Origin: Geminicoccus roseus DSM 18922
GTDB lineage: Bacteria > Pseudomonadota > Alphaproteobacteria > Geminicoccales > Geminicoccaceae
Assembly: GCF_000427665.1 (NCBI RefSeq)
Contig: NZ_KE386572.1
Coordinates: forward strand, 4,092,373 to 4,156,372
Length of the DNA: 64,000 bases
Reading direction: 5' to 3'
Shown here: piece after piece, positions 7,926 through 17,422 of the stretch
Layout of the letters: the number at the start of each line of letters is the position of its first letter
Numbering within the stretch: the stretch's first letter is position 1
Position numbers and translations under genes: made by a program
Notes under the pieces: model-generated
What the model was told of the DNA's origin: nothing
Seen by the model: the letters and a program-made list of their open reading frames with translations, nothing else
Database searches by the model: none

Positions 7926-9637
7926 CCAAGAAGCTGCGCTCGCACGCCTGGTTCGGCGGGCTGGACAAGGACGGCTTCATCCACCGCAGCTGGATGAAGA
8001 ACCAGGGTCACCCGGACGAGATGTTCGACGGCCGCCCGGTGATCGGCATCTGCAACACCGCCTCCGACCTGACTCCGTGCAACACCCATTTCCGGGGCCT
8101 GGTCGAGCACGTGAAGCGCGGCGTCTACGAGGCCGGCGGCTTCCCGGTCGAGTTTCCGGTGTTCTCCTGCGGCGAATCCAACCTGCGCCCGACCGCGATG
8201 CTGTTCCGCAACCTCGCTTCCATGGATGTCGAGGAGGCGATCCGCGCCAATCCGATCGACGGGGTGGTGCTCCTGGCCGGCTGCGACAAGACCACGCCCG
8301 CGCTGCTGATGGGGGCCGCCAGCTGCGACCTGCCGACCATCCTGCTCTCCGGCGGGCCGATGCTGAACGGGCATCACCGCGGCCGCACGATCGGCTCAGG
8401 GACCGATGTCTGGAAGCTGTCCGAGGACGTGCGCGGCGGGGTGATCTCGCTGGCCGACTTCCTGGACGCCGAGAGCGCCATGTCGCGCTCGCCCGGACAC
8501 TGCATGACCATGGGCACCGCCTCGACCATGGCGACCATGGCCGAATCGCTGGGGGTGACGCTCACCGACAACGCCGCCTATCCGGCGGTGGACGCGCGCC
8601 GGGTCCGGCTGGCGCACCTGACCGGACGACGGGCGGTGCAGATGGTGGTGGACGACCTGCGCCTGTCCAAGGTGCTCACCCCCGCCGCCTTCGCCAACGC
8701 CATCCGGGTCAACGGCGCGGTCGGCGGCTCCACCAACGCGGTGGTGCATCTGCTCGCCATTGCCGGGCGGATCGGGGTCGATCTGACCCTGGAGGACTGG
8801 GACCGGCTCGGCCAGGACGTGCCCTGCCTGCTCGACCTGATGCCGTCCGGGCGCTTCCTGATGGAGGACTTCTGCTATGCGGGCGGGGTGCCGGCCCTGA
8901 TGACCCGGATCGCCGACCTGCTCGACCTGGACGCCCTGACCGTGACCGGCCGCACGCTCGGCGAGAACATCCAGGGCGCGCAGGTGTTCGACGAGGAGGT
9001 GATCCGCCCGCGCGACCGGCCGCTGGCGGCCCAGGGGGGCATGGCGGTGCTGCGCGGCAACCTTGCCCCGGGTGGCGCCATCATCAAGCCGTCGGCGGCG
9101 AGCCCGGCTTTGATGCAGCATCGCGGCCGGGCGGTCGTGTTCCAGGACATCGACGACTACAAGGCGCGGGTCGACGACCCGGACCTCGACATCGACGCGT
9201 CCTGCATCATGGTGCTGAAGAACTGCGGGCCCAAGGGCTACCCGGGCATGGCCGAGGTCGGCAACATGGCGCTGCCGGCCAAGCTCCTGCAGCAGGGCGT
9301 GCGCGACATGGTGCGGATCTCGGACGCCCGGATGAGCGGCACCGCCTACGGCACCGTCGTGCTGCACACCGCCCCGGAGGCCGCGGCCGGCGGACCGCTG
9401 GCGCTGGTGCGCGACGGCGACATGATCGAGCTCGACGTGGCCGGGCGCCGGCTGCACCTGGAGGTCGACCCGGCCGAGCTGGAACTCCGCCGCGCCGCCT
9501 GGACGCCGCCCGAGCCGGCGATGGGCTCCGGCTACCAGAAGCTTTATGTCGACCATGTCCTGCAGGCCGACCGGGGTGCCGACCTCGACTTCCTGGTCGG
9601 CTGCCGGGGTGCTGCGGTGCCGCGCGAGAGCCACTGA
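7922..9637 (+). CDS. IlvD/Edd family dehydratase, probably a sugar-acid dehydratase
   Basis: A 571-residue dihydroxy-acid/6-phosphogluconate dehydratase family enzyme of full length. Seen: cysteines expected to bind the iron-sulfur cluster in NTASDLTPCNTHF, LLAGCDKTTPA and MVLKNCGPKGYPGM, plus the RISDARMSGTAYG substrate block near the C-terminus. Known: the members nearest in wording (SGGPMLNG, SRSPGHCMTMGTASTM) dehydrate L-arabonate, D-xylonate or related aldonic acids to 2-keto-3-deoxy acids. The RraA-like lyase and FadR-type regulator in the same operon fit sugar-acid breakdown rather than branched-chain amino acid synthesis. Exact substrate open. Confidence 0.9.
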   Translation: MTKKLRSHAWFGGLDKDGFIHRSWMKNQGHPDEMFDGRPVIGICNTASDLTPCNTHFRGLVEHVKRGVYEAGGFPVEFPVFSCGESNLRPTAMLFRNLASMDVEEAIRANPIDGVVLLAGCDKTTPALLMGAASCDLPTILLSGGPMLNGHHRGRTIGSGTDVWKLSEDVRGGVISLADFLDAESAMSRSPGHCMTMGTASTMATMAESLGVTLTDNAAYPAVDARRVRLAHLTGRRAVQMVVDDLRLSKVLTPAAFANAIRVNGAVGGSTNAVVHLLAIAGRIGVDLTLEDWDRLGQDVPCLLDLMPSGRFLMEDFCYAGGVPALMTRIADLLDLDALTVTGRTLGENIQGAQVFDEEVIRPRDRPLAAQGGMAVLRGNLAPGGAIIKPSAASPALMQHRGRAVVFQDIDDYKARVDDPDLDIDASCIMVLKNCGPKGYPGMAEVGNMALPAKLLQQGVRDMVRISDARMSGTAYGTVVLHTAPEAAAGGPLALVRDGDMIELDVAGRRLHLEVDPAELELRRAAWTPPEPAMGSGYQKLYVDHVLQADRGADLDFLVGCRGAAVPRESH

Positions 9638-9643
9638 CGGGAA

Positions 9644-9673
9644 CCGGCGGCGGGACGGTCGCCCCGCCGCCGG
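9644..9673. terminator. Bidirectional hairpin between dehydratase and glutamate dehydrogenase
   Basis: Perfect 11-bp stem CCGGCGGCGGG / CCCGCCGCCGG with an 8-base loop, placed between two convergent genes (stops at 9637 and 9686). No T-run. Confidence 0.6.
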
Positions 9674-9685
9674 ACCGGGTTCAGC

Positions 9686-10960
9686 TCAGCCCGCGGCGAA
9701 GAACTGCTGGGTGCCGTGCGCCTCGATGGCGGCGGCCAGGCGGCGCAGCGCATGGACATAGGCGCCGGTCCGCACGGTGATCCCGGCTTCCTTGGACGTG
9801 GTCCAGATCGCGCGCCCCTCCCGCTCCATGATGGTGCGCAGGCGCTCGTGCACTTCCTCCAGGGTCCAGTAATAGCCCTGGCGGTTCTGCACCCACTCGA
9901 AATAGGACACCGTCACCCCGCCGCCATTGGCGAGGATGTCGGGCAGGACGACCACGCCGTTCCTGGCCAGGATCCCGTCGGCCTCGGGCGTGACCGGCCC
10001 GTTGGCCAACTCCAGGATCACCCTGGCCTGCACGCTCGCGGCGTTGCGGCCATGGATCATGTTCTCCAGTGCGGCCGGGACCAGCAGGTCGCAGTCGGTG
10101 GCGATCAGGTCCTCGGCGGAGCAGGCATGGTGCCGGTCGCCGTCGGCGGTGGAGAGCACCGAGCGGCCGGCGTTCTTGGCGGCTTCCAGCCGCTCCAGGT
10201 CCAGCCCGCCATGGGCGAACACCGCACCTTCGGAATCCGACACCGCCACGATCCGGTGCCCGTCGGCGGCGAGCAGGCGGGCGATGTGCCGCCCGGCATT
10301 GCCGAAGCCCTGGATGGCGACCCGCATCGGCGCGCCAAGGCCGGCATCGGCGGCCAGGTGGCGGACCAGGTAGTAGCCGCCCCTGGCGGTGGCATCGTCC
10401 CGGCCGAGCGAGCCGCCCAGGGCCAGAGGCTTGCCGGTGATCACCGCCGGCACCGATTCGCCGACGATCTGGCCATATTCGTCGGCCATCCAGCCCATGA
10501 TCATCGAGTTGGTGTAGACGTCGGGGGCAGGGATGTCGCGATCGGGGCCCAGGATCCGCGCGAAGGCCTGGATATAGGCGCGCGATAGCCGCTCCAGCTC
10601 GGCCCGGGACAGGCTGCGCGGGTCGACGCGGACGGCGCCCTTGCCGCCGCCATAGGGCAGGTTCATCACCGCGCACTTGAAGGTCATCCAGAAGGCCAGC
10701 GCCTCGGCTTCCTCGCCATTGGCCTGCGGATGGAAGCGGATGCCGCCCTTGGTCGGGCCGCGCGTGTCGTCGTAGCGGCAGCGCCAGGCCATGAAGGATT
10801 TCCGCGAGCCGTCATCCATGCGGATCATCAGCCGCGCCTTGGTGGTCTCCCGCGGATATTTCAGCTTCTCGATGACGTCGGGATCGATCGAGAGATGCCG
10901 TGCTGCTTCATCGAGACGTACCAGCGCCAGGGCAAGAAGGTCGTCATCCGGCATCGGCAT
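9686..10960 (-). CDS. gdhA: Glu/Leu/Phe/Val dehydrogenase family (glutamate dehydrogenase)
   Basis: A 424-residue hexameric-type glutamate dehydrogenase. Seen: glycine-rich catalytic motif NLPYGGGKGAVRVDP with the active-site Lys near residue 105, the catalytic Asp region DIPAPDVYTNS, and a Rossmann motif VAIQGFGNAGRHIARLL near 210. An acidic residue after the next strand (VAVSDSEGAVF) suggests preference for NAD. Known: the enzyme interconverts glutamate with 2-oxoglutarate plus ammonia in the cytoplasm. A tail-to-tail hairpin separates it from the dehydratase, and a 274-base gap separates it from the superoxide dismutase on the other strand. The symbol is by family only. Confidence 0.88.
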   Translation of the reverse strand: MPMPDDDLLALALVRLDEAARHLSIDPDVIEKLKYPRETTKARLMIRMDDGSRKSFMAWRCRYDDTRGPTKGGIRFHPQANGEEAEALAFWMTFKCAVMNLPYGGGKGAVRVDPRSLSRAELERLSRAYIQAFARILGPDRDIPAPDVYTNSMIMGWMADEYGQIVGESVPAVITGKPLALGGSLGRDDATARGGYYLVRHLAADAGLGAPMRVAIQGFGNAGRHIARLLAADGHRIVAVSDSEGAVFAHGGLDLERLEAAKNAGRSVLSTADGDRHHACSAEDLIATDCDLLVPAALENMIHGRNAASVQARVILELANGPVTPEADGILARNGVVVLPDILANGGGVTVSYFEWVQNRQGYYWTLEEVHERLRTIMEREGRAIWTTSKEAGITVRTGAYVHALRRLAAAIEAHGTQQFFAAG

Positions 10961-11234
10961 GTCTTCGCTCTCATGTGGGAAATTTGGTGTTTCTGCGCAA
11001 AAATCCGCGTTTGCACGGAAAGTGGGCAGAGATCAACATCCAGCTGCCGTAAATGCAGTCATGCCTGCTGCCATGTCGGGCATCGTTGTCCGGCTTGCCG
11101 CACGGGAGCGGACGGAGGCCGGTTTTGTTTGGAGCGGCGAGCACGCTTGCCGGTTGTCTGCAGGATGAACTGAGAACCGGCTGATCCCACCCAGCCTCGC
11201 CGCACGGGCGGCCGGGCGATCAAGGAGAACGAGC

Positions 11235-11966
<732 letters not shown>

Positions 11967-11993
11967 GGACGGACGCGCCGGCGTGCCGCCTGC

Positions 11994-13325
11994 TTAGTCG
12001 AGCGGCACCCGGCGGGTCTCCACGTCGATGGCGAAGGTGGCGCCCACGGCCAGGAGCAGGAGCACGGCGAACAGGCCGATCGCGGCCTCGAAGCTGATTG
12101 CCATGATCGGCGCCATCACGGTCGGCGCCAGGAGGCCGCCGAAGCGCGCCATCGCCCCGGCAGCACCCATGCCCGTCGCGCGCGAGCGGGTCGGGTAGAG
12201 TTCCGGGGTGAAGGCGTAGAGGGCGCCCCAGGTGCCGAGCAGGGCGAAGCTCATCACCAGGATTGCGGTCGCGATCAGCGCCACCGAGGTGGCGACGGTG
12301 AACAAAAAGCAGCCTGCCGCGCTCAGCAGCAGGAAGCCGATCAGGGTCGGCCTTCGGCCCAGCCGCTCCACGCCCCAGGCAGCCAGCGCGTAGCCCGGGA
12401 TCTGCGCCAGCGCCACCACCACCAGGAAGCCGTAGCCGCGCACGAAGCCGAAGCCCTCGCCGGCGAGCCGGCCGGGCAGCCAGACGAACACGCCGTAATA
12501 GGCGGCGGAGACCAAGAGCCAGACCGCCAGGATCAGGATGGTCCGGCGCAGCAGGGGGCTGGTGAAGATCCCGCCCTTGTCGCGGCCGGGCGAGGTTGGC
12601 CCGGCGGAGATCCGGATCTGGGTGGCGGGCTTGCCGTTGGCGGTCAGCACCCGGTTGAGGACGGTGCGCGCTTCCTCGGGCCGGTTCGACTTCAGCAGGT
12701 AGAGCGGCGATTCCGGGATCCAGAAGCGCAGCCAAATCCCGACCAGGGCCGGGGCGGCGGTGCAGGCGAAGATCCAGCGCCAGGCATCGGCGACGCCGGC
12801 GGAACTCGCCACCCAGGCGACGATCGCCACCGCCACCGTGCCGACCGCCCAGAAGCCCTCCAGCGCCACCAGCCAGCGGCCGCGCTGCCGGGCGGGCAGG
12901 AACTCCGCCATCATCGCATAGTCGACCGGCAGGGTGCCGCCCACCGCGAGGCCGGTGAGGAAGCGCAGCGCCAGCAGGATCTCGAAGCTGGGCGCGAACA
13001 CCGAGAGCAGGCCGAACACCGCGTCCAGCGCCACCGTGCCCAGCAGGATCCGGCGGCGGCCGTAGCGGTCGGCCAGGCGGCCGAACACGGCAGCGCCGAC
13101 CAGCATGCCCAGGAAGAACAGGGTGCCGGTCTGCAGGGCGTCCGGGATGGACAGGCCGAAGGTCGTGGCGATCGAGGGGGCGGTGAATCCCACCGCCAGG
13201 ACCTGCATGGCGTCGGCGGTCCAGACCAGGCCGAACACGCCGAGCAGGCGGCGCTGGAACGGCCCGGTGCCCGCCTCCGACAAGACGGCCTCGACGGTGG
13301 TCTCCCGCGGCTTCTTCCTGGCCAA
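11994..13325 (-). CDS. MFS transporter, sugar/aromatic-acid porter (SV2/NiaP-like) type
   Basis: A 443-residue, twelve-span major facilitator. Seen: the loop 2-3 motif GRLADRYGRRRILLG, a PESPLYLL sequence after span six that marks the sugar-porter/SV2-like branch, and a second GxxxxRxGRRP motif (ERLGRRPTLIG) in the C-half. Known: relatives import nicotinate, aromatic acids or sugars by proton symport. It is the last gene of a leftward group after an LLM-class monooxygenase, so a carboxylic or sulfur-containing substrate of that enzyme is possible. Substrate not known. Confidence 0.85.
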   Translation of the reverse strand: MARKKPRETTVEAVLSEAGTGPFQRRLLGVFGLVWTADAMQVLAVGFTAPSIATTFGLSIPDALQTGTLFFLGMLVGAAVFGRLADRYGRRRILLGTVALDAVFGLLSVFAPSFEILLALRFLTGLAVGGTLPVDYAMMAEFLPARQRGRWLVALEGFWAVGTVAVAIVAWVASSAGVADAWRWIFACTAAPALVGIWLRFWIPESPLYLLKSNRPEEARTVLNRVLTANGKPATQIRISAGPTSPGRDKGGIFTSPLLRRTILILAVWLLVSAAYYGVFVWLPGRLAGEGFGFVRGYGFLVVVALAQIPGYALAAWGVERLGRRPTLIGFLLLSAAGCFLFTVATSVALIATAILVMSFALLGTWGALYAFTPELYPTRSRATGMGAAGAMARFGGLLAPTVMAPIMAISFEAAIGLFAVLLLLAVGATFAIDVETRRVPLD

Positions 13326-13450
13326 CGTTGCTGCCCCCCTGGTTGCACGGCTCCCGTTCGGCGGGCGACATGCTCATCGTCGCCCGCCATCCGCAAGCGC
13401 CGACCCTCGGCTTTTCCCTGTCCGGCCGGTGGAGAGGGGCGGCGTTGTGG

Positions 13451-14785
13451 TCAGCCGGAAACGGTCGGGAAGAACCGGTTGGCCGGGCGGGGCAGGCCCA
13501 GGTTCTCGCGCAGGGTGCGGCCCTCGTACTCGGTGCGGAACAATCCCCGGCGCTGCAGCTCCGGCACCACCCGGTCGACCACGTCGTCCAGCCCGGCCGG
13601 CAGGTAGGGGAACATCACGTTGAAGCCGTCGCAGGCCTCGCCCGTCAGCCATTCCTCCATCTGGTCGGCGATGGTCTCAGGCGTGCCGATCATCTCCAGC
13701 GTGCCGAAGGCGCCGCCGACATACTGGGCCAGCTCGCGCACCGTCATCCGCTCGCGCGCCGCCATGTCGATCAGCTTCTGCCTGGCACTCTTGCTGGCGT
13801 TGCTCTCCGGGATCTCGGGCAAAGGACCGTCCAGGTCGAACCTCGACGCATCGGTTCCGAGCTGCACCGACAATGACGCGATGCCGCTGGCCGGGTGCAC
13901 CAGCGAATCCAGGTGGCGCTTCTTGGCGCGCGCCTCCTCGACCGTGTCGCCCACCACGACGAAGGCGCCGGGCAGCACCTTGAGGTGGTCCGGGTCGCGG
14001 CCGATGGCGCGCATCCGGTTCTTCACGTCGGCGTAGTAGCGCTGGCCGTCGGCCAGGTTGTTGGCGCTGCCGAACACCACCTCGGCGGTCTCCGCGGCAA
14101 GCTGGCGGCCGGCCTCCGAGGCGCCGGCCTGCACCACCACCGGCCAGCCCTGCACCGGGCGGGCGATGTTGAGCGGGCCCTTCACCTTCAGATGCTCGCC
14201 CTGGTGGTTCAGGACGTGCATCCGCGCAGGATCAAAGAACACGCCGCTCTCGACGTCGCGCAGGAAGGCGTCGTCGGCGAAGCTGTCCCAAAGCCCGGTG
14301 ACCACGTCGAAGAACTCGCGGGCGCGGCGATAACGCAGGCTGTGGTCGACATGCTCGTCGCGGCCGAAGTTCATCGCCTCGTGCGGGTTGCCGGAGGTGA
14401 CCAGGTTCCAGCCGGCGCGGCCCTGGCTGATATGGTCCAGCGAGGCGAACCGGCGCGCCACGTGGAACGGCTCGTTGTAGGTGGTGGAGGCGGTGGCGAT
14501 CAGGCCCAGCCGCTCGGTGACCATGGCCAGCGCCGAGAGGAGGGTCAGCGGCTCGAACGAGGTCACGGTGGCGCTGCGCCGGAGCGCCTCGGCCGGCATG
14601 TTCAGGACCGCCAGGTGGTCGGCCATGAAGAAGGCGTCGAACCGGCCGCGCTCCAGGGCCTGCGCGTAGCGCACGATCGCTGGCAGGTCGAAATTGGCGT
14701 TCGGGTTGCCGCCGGGATAGCGCCAGGCGGCGGTATGGATGCTGATCGGGCGCATGAACGCGCCGAGGCGCAGGCGACGTGCCAT
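13451..14785 (-). CDS. FMN-dependent monooxygenase, NtaA/SnaA/DszA family
   Basis: About 444 residues from ATG 14785, preceded by GGAG eight bases upstream; an upstream in-frame ATG at 14830 lacks this support. It is a bacterial luciferase-like (LLM) monooxygenase of the nitrilotriacetate/DszA branch. Seen: AAWRYPGGNPNANFDLP at the N-terminus, the GRAGWNLVTSGNPHEAMNFG block and VVQAGASEAGRQLA near 230, all standard for the branch. Known: these enzymes use reduced FMN from a separate reductase to attack C-N or C-S bonds of chelators, sulfones or related compounds. No flavin reductase is seen nearby. Two MFS transporters and an HxlR regulator flank it, suggesting an uptake-and-degradation operon. 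Confidence 0.88.
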   Translation of the reverse strand: MARRLRLGAFMRPISIHTAAWRYPGGNPNANFDLPAIVRYAQALERGRFDAFFMADHLAVLNMPAEALRRSATVTSFEPLTLLSALAMVTERLGLIATASTTYNEPFHVARRFASLDHISQGRAGWNLVTSGNPHEAMNFGRDEHVDHSLRYRRAREFFDVVTGLWDSFADDAFLRDVESGVFFDPARMHVLNHQGEHLKVKGPLNIARPVQGWPVVVQAGASEAGRQLAAETAEVVFGSANNLADGQRYYADVKNRMRAIGRDPDHLKVLPGAFVVVGDTVEEARAKKRHLDSLVHPASGIASLSVQLGTDASRFDLDGPLPEIPESNASKSARQKLIDMAARERMTVRELAQYVGGAFGTLEMIGTPETIADQMEEWLTGEACDGFNVMFPYLPAGLDDVVDRVVPELQRRGLFRTEYEGRTLRENLGLPRPANRFFPTVSG

Positions 14786-14843
14786 GATCGATGCTCCAGG
14801 GATGGCTTGGTGCCGGGGGGATCCGGCCAAGGGCCGGGCCGGG

Positions 14844-16034
14844 TCAAACGCCCGGCCCGGCCGGACAGGAAACGGGTCGGCCGCGCTGCAGGAAGCCCAC
14901 CGCCGCCAGGGTCAGCAGGGATAGGAGCGTCAGGCTGGCGGCGGCGGGACCCAGCAGGTCGTAGCCGGAGCGCGCGATCACCTGGCCGCCCACCGCGGAA
15001 CCGATCGAGGTGCCGACATAGATCGCCGAGGCGTTCAGGGCGAGCAGCACCGGCGCCCGCTTCGGATCCAGGGCGGCGAGCCTGGCCTGCTGGGCGACGT
15101 TCGCGGACCAGCCCAGCACGCTCCAGACCAGGACCATCACGGCCATGGCGAGCGGCGGCCAGTGCAGCAGGGTGAGGAACGGCACCAGGGCCACCACCGC
15201 CATCCCCAGGGTCACCAGGGTGCGCGACGCGCCGATCCGGTCGGTGAACAGGCCGCCCAGCGCGTTGCCGATCACCCCGCCGATCCCGAAGATCACCAGC
15301 ATGGCGGTGATCCCGGCAGCGCCCAGCCCGTGCCGCTCCTCCAGGAACGGCGCCAGGTAGGTGTAGACGGTGAAGGCGCCGGCCATGAAGCAGGCGGTGA
15401 ACAGCACCGCCAGCAGCAGCGCCGGGGTCGCCAGCACGCCGGCCAGGGTCGCAAGCGAGGTCGGCTGCACCGCGATCGCCTTGGGCACCAGACGGCGCAG
15501 CACCAGCGTGACCAGCACCGCCAGGCTCGCCACGATCACGAAGGTCAGCCGCCAGCCGAACTGGTAGCCCAGCCACACCCCGGCCGGCACGCCGAAGGTC
15601 TGGGCGATGGTGAAGCCGCCGAACACGGTGGCCAGCGCCCGGCCGCGATGCTCGGGCGCCACGGTGGCGACCGCGATGGCGGTGGTCACCGGGGTGACCA
15701 GGCCAGCACCCCCCGCCATCACCGCCCGCCCGGCCAGGACCAGCTGGTAGCTGGGCGCGAGCGCGCAGAGCAGGGCGCCCAGCGCCAGGACGCCCAGGCC
15801 CAGCGTGAGCACCGCGCGGCGGTCGAACCGTCCGGTGGCGGAGACCAGGACCGGGGAGGTCAGGGCATAGACCACGGCGTAGATGGTCATCATCCAGCCG
15901 GCCTCCCAGTGCGGGATGGCGAAGTCGCCGGCGATCGGCGAGAGCATCCCGATCACCATGAAGGCCGCGACGCCGACCGCGAAGTTGGCAAGCGCCAGGA
16001 GGAGGTGAAGGGTGCGGGCCTGGGCGGCAGACAT
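14844..16034 (-). CDS. MFS transporter, drug/arabinose-efflux (DHA1) type
   Basis: A 396-residue twelve-span major facilitator of the DHA1 branch. Seen: ATGRFDRRAVLTLG in loop 2-3, and GFTIAQTFGVPAGVWLG in span five, the antiporter motif C (GxxxGPxxGG-like) region of exporters. Known: these export drugs, sugars or metabolites by proton antiport. Its ATG is 3 bases after the stop of the HxlR regulator, so the two are cotranscribed; HxlR proteins often control such pumps. The monooxygenase follows 58 bases downstream. Confidence 0.85.
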   Translation of the reverse strand: MSAAQARTLHLLLALANFAVGVAAFMVIGMLSPIAGDFAIPHWEAGWMMTIYAVVYALTSPVLVSATGRFDRRAVLTLGLGVLALGALLCALAPSYQLVLAGRAVMAGGAGLVTPVTTAIAVATVAPEHRGRALATVFGGFTIAQTFGVPAGVWLGYQFGWRLTFVIVASLAVLVTLVLRRLVPKAIAVQPTSLATLAGVLATPALLLAVLFTACFMAGAFTVYTYLAPFLEERHGLGAAGITAMLVIFGIGGVIGNALGGLFTDRIGASRTLVTLGMAVVALVPFLTLLHWPPLAMAVMVLVWSVLGWSANVAQQARLAALDPKRAPVLLALNASAIYVGTSIGSAVGGQVIARSGYDLLGPAAASLTLLSLLTLAAVGFLQRGRPVSCPAGPGV

Positions 16035-16037
16035 GGG

Positions 16038-16517
16038 CTAGGTCTCGCGGGGCGGCGGAGATCCGTCCGGCCCCTCTTGGGTGGCCCGGGTGCGCACGAA
16101 GACCGGGTCGGTCAGCGGGCGGCCGGAGAGGCGGTCGATCATCAAGGGCTCGGCGATCTCGCCGGTCTCGCTGTTGCGGATCACCACCCGGCTGTCGGCC
16201 GGGGCGAAGTGCCGGTTGCCCCAGTCCAGCAGCGCCAGGACCACCGGGGCGAAGTCCCGGCCGCAGGGGGTGAGCAGGTATTCGTGGCGGGGCGGGCGCT
16301 CCTGGTAGGGGCGGCGCTCCAGCAGCCCGTCCTCGACCAGGGCGTTCAGGCGGCGGGTCAGCATGTTCGGTGCTATCCCCAGGCTCTTCTGGAAGGCGTC
16401 GAACCGGCTGATGCCGCGCAGCGCATCGCGCATGATCAGGATGCTCCACCATTCGCCGACCCGCTCCAGGCTCTGGGCGACCGGGCACGGCATGGGGGCG
16501 AGGCTCTTGCGTTGCAT
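16038..16517 (-). CDS. HxlR family transcriptional regulator
   Basis: A 159-residue regulator beginning at ATG 16517 (MQRKSLAPMPCPV). Seen: CPVAQSLERVGEWWSILIMRDA at the start of the winged helix, shortened here to the key Cys-Pro and WWSILIMRDA, then SLGIAPNMLTRRLNALVEDG as recognition helix and ERPPRHEYLLTPCGRDF as the wing. The N-terminal Cys is the redox or aldehyde-sensing residue in some HxlR proteins; whether it senses here is unknown. It is the first gene of a leftward operon with an MFS pump. The promoter gap of about 80 bases to the divergent MaoC-like gene holds an ATCATGAT palindrome at 16542-16549. Confidence 0.88.
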   Translation of the reverse strand: MQRKSLAPMPCPVAQSLERVGEWWSILIMRDALRGISRFDAFQKSLGIAPNMLTRRLNALVEDGLLERRPYQERPPRHEYLLTPCGRDFAPVVLALLDWGNRHFAPADSRVVIRNSETGEIAEPLMIDRLSGRPLTDPVFVRTRATQEGPDGSPPPRET

Positions 16518-16597
16518 GGGCCGGTTCGTACAGAAGTAACTATCATGATGCAAGTGACCAGATGATGACCACCGCCCCGCCCGCAGGAGAACCCCCC

Positions 16598-17041
16598 TTG
16601 CCGCCGTACTTTCTTGACGACCTCGCACCCGGCCAGCGCTTCACCAGCGGCACCAGCCGGGTGGAGCCGGACGAGATCAAGGCATTCGCCGCCAGCTACG
16701 ACCCGCAGCCCTTCCACCTGGACGAGCAGGCGGCGGCGGCCAGCCTGTTCGGCGGGCTGGCCGCCAGCGGCTGGCATACCGCCGCGATCACCATGCGCCT
16801 CCTGGTGGAGGGCGGGGCGCCCCTGGCCGGCGGTCTGATCGGGGCGGGCTGCGAGCTGGCCTGGCCGCGTCCGGTCCGACCGGGCGACGAACTGACCGTG
16901 GTGAGCGAGGTCCTGGAGGTCCGCCCGTCGCGGTCACGGCCGGACCGCGGCATGGTCACGGTGCGCTCGGAGACGCTGAACCAGCAGGGCGAGGTGGTGC
17001 AAACCATGGTGGCGAAGCTGGTGGTGCCGCGCCGGGCCTGA
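16598..17041 (+). CDS. MaoC-like acyl dehydratase
   Basis: A single hot-dog domain protein of about 147 residues. Seen: YDPQPFHLDEQAAAA followed by GLAASGWHTAAITMRL, the hydratase-2 motif with the catalytic Asp/His pair (D-x-x-P-x-H). Known: such proteins hydrate enoyl-CoA (R-specific) or act in dicarboxylic acid and polyhydroxyalkanoate metabolism. Start: TTG 16598 has AGGAG eight bases upstream and gives the usual family N-terminus; an upstream in-frame ATG at 16562 has no ribosome site and would overlap the HxlR promoter. It is divergent from the HxlR operon and may be under the same control. Confidence 0.82.
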   Translation: MPPYFLDDLAPGQRFTSGTSRVEPDEIKAFAASYDPQPFHLDEQAAAASLFGGLAASGWHTAAITMRLLVEGGAPLAGGLIGAGCELAWPRPVRPGDELTVVSEVLEVRPSRSRPDRGMVTVRSETLNQQGEVVQTMVAKLVVPRRA

Positions 17042-17062
17042 GGCCCGACGCCGCCCCTGGGG

Positions 17063-17422
17063 TCAGGTGCAGGTGGAAAGCGCCAGGATCGGCAGGCCCA
17101 TCCAGAAGGTCGCGGCCGCCGCCGAGATGCTGGCAGCCGCGGACAGCCACACACCGAAGCGCACCAGCTTCGGCGCTTCCGGATCGGACTGCCGCCACCA
17201 AGTCCAGCTCTGCCAGCTGAGCAGCACCAGCACCGCGACACTGGCGATCCACAGCGCCAGCAGCACCGCCCGCTGCAGGCTGAGCGGGCCTAGCGCCATG
17301 TCCTGCCAGCCGAATTCGCAACCGACCGACAGGGCGCCATAGAGCGCCCCCAGGGCAACGCTCCAGATCGTGTAGCCGGCCGCGATCACCAGGAAGATGG
17401 CGGGGCGGGTCGCGAGGCTCAT
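17063..17422 (-). CDS. Small three-span membrane protein at the end of the oxidase operon
   Basis: A 119-residue protein with three predicted membrane spans (about residues 8-34, 52-73 and 86-115) and a hydrophilic link QSWTWWRQSDPEAP. Its ATG overlaps the stop of the subunit I+III gene (ATGA), so it is translated with it. I do not recognise a named family. From position it may be a small subunit or an assembly factor of the oxidase. Confidence 0.7.
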   Translation of the reverse strand: MSLATRPAIFLVIAAGYTIWSVALGALYGALSVGCEFGWQDMALGPLSLQRAVLLALWIASVAVLVLLSWQSWTWWRQSDPEAPKLVRFGVWLSAAASISAAAATFWMGLPILALSTCT

